A DNA stretch of 64,000 nt, from assembly GCA_965603495.1 (NCBI GenBank), contig CBFDDF010000008.1:60079-124078 (forward strand). Direction: 5' to 3'. Numbering within the stretch: the stretch's first letter is position 1; each line of letters opens with the position of its first letter. A model generated the notes under the pieces. The model was given only the letters and a program-made list of their open reading frames with translations, searched no databases and was not told the origin of the DNA. The position numbers and the translations under genes were made by a program. The DNA comes from Thiomicrorhabdus sp965603495. Its GTDB lineage: Bacteria > Pseudomonadota > Gammaproteobacteria > Thiomicrospirales > Thiomicrospiraceae. Positions 62,466-64,000 of this stretch are shown here, piece after piece.

Positions 62466-62921
62466 ATGACTGTTGGAGAGTATTGTAACCGTGATGTGGT
62501 GATTGTATCCAAGACCGACACCATACAAAAAACAATTAGTTTAATGCGCTCGGAGCATGTTGGTACGGTGGTAGTCGTTGAAAAGACCAATGACAACATC
62601 ATACCCGTAGGCATGCTGACCGATCGTGATATTGTTATCGAAATCCTCGCTGAGGATATCAGGCTTGAATCGGTCAATGTCGGTGATGTCATGAGCTTGG
62701 ACTTGGTAGTCGTCAACGAAGCAATCGACTTGATGGATGCCATTAAAGTCATGCGCATCAGGGGCGTAAAACGCATTCCCATAGTGAATAATGATGGAGG
62801 CTTGGTGGGTATCCTTGCAGTGGACGATGTGTTTGAGTTGTTGGCTGAACAAATGATGGATCTGGCCAAACTGACTTCTGTAGAGCAAAGCCAAGAAAAA
62901 ATTAAAAACACTGCACCCTAA
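62466..62921 (+). CDS. Tandem CBS-domain protein
   Basis: 151 aa with two CBS motifs: about residues 7-62 (VIVSKTDTIQKTISLMRSEHVGTVVVVE ... GMLTDRDIVIEIL) and about 73-130 (DVMSLDLVVVNEAIDLMDAIKVMRIRGVKRIPIVN ... GILAVDDVFELL). Such proteins bind adenine nucleotides as energy sensors (family knowledge). The effector is unknown; co-location with the HPF-like gene suggests a stress or energy-status unit. Confidence 0.9.
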   Translation: MTVGEYCNRDVVIVSKTDTIQKTISLMRSEHVGTVVVVEKTNDNIIPVGMLTDRDIVIEILAEDIRLESVNVGDVMSLDLVVVNEAIDLMDAIKVMRIRGVKRIPIVNNDGGLVGILAVDDVFELLAEQMMDLAKLTSVEQSQEKIKNTAP

Positions 62922-63032
62922 AACACGCAGAAACTTGCAACTAATCATCTGCGTTTGGGTGGGCTCTAAAAAAACTATCTCTGCGCAAAGCAGATCCAAT
63001 TTATGCTACTTTTATTATCCCAAGGATCGTAA

Positions 63033-63761
63033 ATGAAAACTAATACTCGAATTGCCTTACTGATTGATTGTGACAATGTCAGCTACAAGTCCATTGAAGG
63101 TGTACTAGAAGAATTAGCCAAGTATGGCACTGTCAATGTTCGCCATGCACATGGGGATTGGAAAAGTCCTCATTTATCAGGCTGGATTGAGCAACTTCAC
63201 CCTAATGCAATCAGACCCATCCAACAATTCGCCTACACCACGGGCAAAAATGCAACCGACTCAGCCATGATCATTGATGCCATGGATTTGTTGTACAGCA
63301 AGAATGTTGATGCCTTTGCTCTGATGACCAGCGACAGTGACTTTACTCCATTAGTCATGCGAATCCTGGAGAGCGGCATGCCGGTTTATGGCTTCGGAGA
63401 AAAGAAAACCCCATTACCTTTTGTACATGCTTGTTCACAATTTATATTTACAGAGAACTTACTTGCTGCAACAGAAGAAGACACTGAAAATGAGTCCAGT
63501 GTCAGGAAGCGAACGCGCAATGAATTGCGAGGTGATACCGAGTTGGTTAGATTGCTCAGAAAAGCTGTCGAGCAAACTTCTGAAGAAGATGGCTGGTCTC
63601 AACTTGGCGGGGTCGGTAGTTACATCTCTAACAACAGTTCTTTTTCCCCCGTCAACTATGGCTACAAGAAACTCAGTGAATTAATCAAAGCCTGTAAGTT
63701 GTTTGAAATTGAAATGAGAAACAACAACAGCGCCATGTACATTAAAGACGCTAGAGCGTGA
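63033..63761 (+). CDS. NYN (LabA/DUF88) nuclease-like protein with OST-HTH domain
   Basis: 242 aa. The N-terminal PIN-like NYN domain (about residues 5-145) has acidic residues in ALLIDCDNVSYKSIE, GKNATDSAMIIDAMDLL and ALMTSDSDFTPL, the expected catalytic Asp pattern. The C-terminal segment (about 165-240, DTELVRLLRKAVEQTSEEDGW ... YGYKKLSELIKACKLFEI) fits the OST-HTH/LOTUS RNA-binding module. It is likely an RNA-cleaving or RNA-binding enzyme. Confidence 0.9.
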   Translation: MKTNTRIALLIDCDNVSYKSIEGVLEELAKYGTVNVRHAHGDWKSPHLSGWIEQLHPNAIRPIQQFAYTTGKNATDSAMIIDAMDLLYSKNVDAFALMTSDSDFTPLVMRILESGMPVYGFGEKKTPLPFVHACSQFIFTENLLAATEEDTENESSVRKRTRNELRGDTELVRLLRKAVEQTSEEDGWSQLGGVGSYISNNSSFSPVNYGYKKLSELIKACKLFEIEMRNNNSAMYIKDARA

Positions 63762-63798
63762 GTTAATGAAAAAGAACGTCAGTATCTTTTCCACTTAA

Positions 63799-63864
63799 GC
63801 CGAGCGAAGACCCTGTTTAATTATCGCGATCCCAATAGTTACTAGCAAACAGCTTGCGCTCGGC
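63799..63864. terminator. Long-range inverted repeat at a convergent junction
   Basis: GCCGAGCG (63799-63806) pairs with CGCTCGGC (63857-63864), with CTGTTT/AAACAG inside. It lies between the NYN gene and the convergent repeat-tailed gene. No T-run is seen and the iterated palindrome is absent here, so the evidence is modest. Confidence 0.35.
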
Positions 63865-63867
63865 AAC

Positions 63868-64000
63868 TTATTTTTTATCAGTAGTATCAGTAGTATCAGT
63901 AGTTTCAGTAGTTTCAGTAGTTTCAGTAGTTTCAGTAGTTTCAGCAGTTTCAGCAGTTTCAGCAGTTTCAGCAGTTTCAGCAGTTTCAGCAGTTTCAGCA
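63868..64000 (-). CDS. C-terminal end of a repeat-tailed protein (partial, runs off window)
   Basis: On the minus strand the frame ends with a TAA stop at 63868-63870 and reads, from the window edge, repeated Ala-Glu-Thr, then Thr-Glu-Thr and Thr-Asp-Thr units, ending Asp-Lys-Lys. The tail is acidic and Thr-rich, built from 9-bp DNA repeats. The rest of the protein is outside the window, so its function cannot be given. Confidence 0.6.
   Translation of the reverse strand, partial: AETAETAETAETAETAETAETTETTETTETTETTDTTDTTDKK
63877..64000. repeat. 9-bp tandem repeat array
   Basis: Three ATCAGTAGT, four TTCAGTAGT and at least six TTCAGCAGT units follow each other, and the array continues past the window edge. 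The 9-bp period keeps the frame in the minus-strand gene, so changes in copy number would alter tail length without breaking it. Confidence 0.92.

Noticed and set aside
63877..64000. Repeat array considered as a CRISPR
   Set aside because: The period is 9 bp with no spacers, and the units keep an open reading frame on the minus strand. It is a coding tandem repeat.

Overview
The window is about 64 kb of chromosome from a moderately AT-rich gammaproteobacterium. The content (an NADH:quinone oxidoreductase operon, a SulP anion transporter, complete Trp and Leu biosynthetic segments, and several c-di-GMP proteins) fits a free-living, probably aquatic chemolithoautotroph-like lineage such as Thiomicrospira/Hydrogenovibrio/Thiomicrorhabdus. 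That placement is inferred from gene order and protein character and was not tested by a search.

Layout. Positions 1-10650 (minus strand) hold nuoL (cut by the window edge) through nuoA, in the standard nuoABCDEFGHIJKL order. Upstream on the same strand are tRNA-Leu(GAG), secG, tpiA, glmM, folP, ftsH and rlmE, with yhbY divergent. Positions 17518-27797 (minus) hold a conserved gammaproteobacterial block read as asd-truA-trpF-trpB-trpA-accD-folC-dedD-purF-metZ. It lacks the fimV (between asd and truA) and cvpA (between dedD and purF) that often sit in this block. An M23 peptidase/bactofilin pair and leuC-leuD-leuB lie upstream. From 32750 the plus strand carries queE, rlmD and a four-gene TroA-type Mn/Zn/Fe ABC transporter, one of whose permeases is fused to a DtxR/MntR-like regulator. 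Positions 39-51 kb mix a Bfd-like ferredoxin, a PilZ protein, a c-type cytochrome, a Cache-GGDEF cyclase, a SulP transporter with two small divergent membrane proteins, ppnP, and an RND efflux operon with a divergent MarR regulator. Positions 51-64 kb are accessory: gloA, an MFS transporter, aroC, a thioesterase, a PEP-CTERM protein behind a c-di-GMP-I riboswitch candidate, an outer-membrane barrel gene with a decayed duplicate, a PhnD-PAS-GGDEF-EAL protein, a coiled-coil protein, an HPF-cold-shock fusion, a CBS protein, a NYN-OST-HTH protein and the repetitive tail of one more gene.

The most striking signal is not a gene. The 12-bp perfect palindrome ACCAGGCCTGGT occurs 13 times exactly and three more times with one mismatch; far less than one copy is expected by chance in 64 kb. 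Nine exact copies are intergenic, and six of the eight convergent gene junctions carry the element, several with gene-specific arms that lengthen it to 24-34 bp terminator-like hairpins. Four exact copies lie inside genes, three of them spelling Asp-Gln-Ala-Trp. It behaves like a highly iterated palindrome or an uptake/chromosome-organisation mark that also serves as a terminator.

c-di-GMP is a recurring theme: two proteins with intact GGDEF domains (one also with an EAL domain), a PilZ-like protein and a c-di-GMP riboswitch candidate lie within 21 kb.
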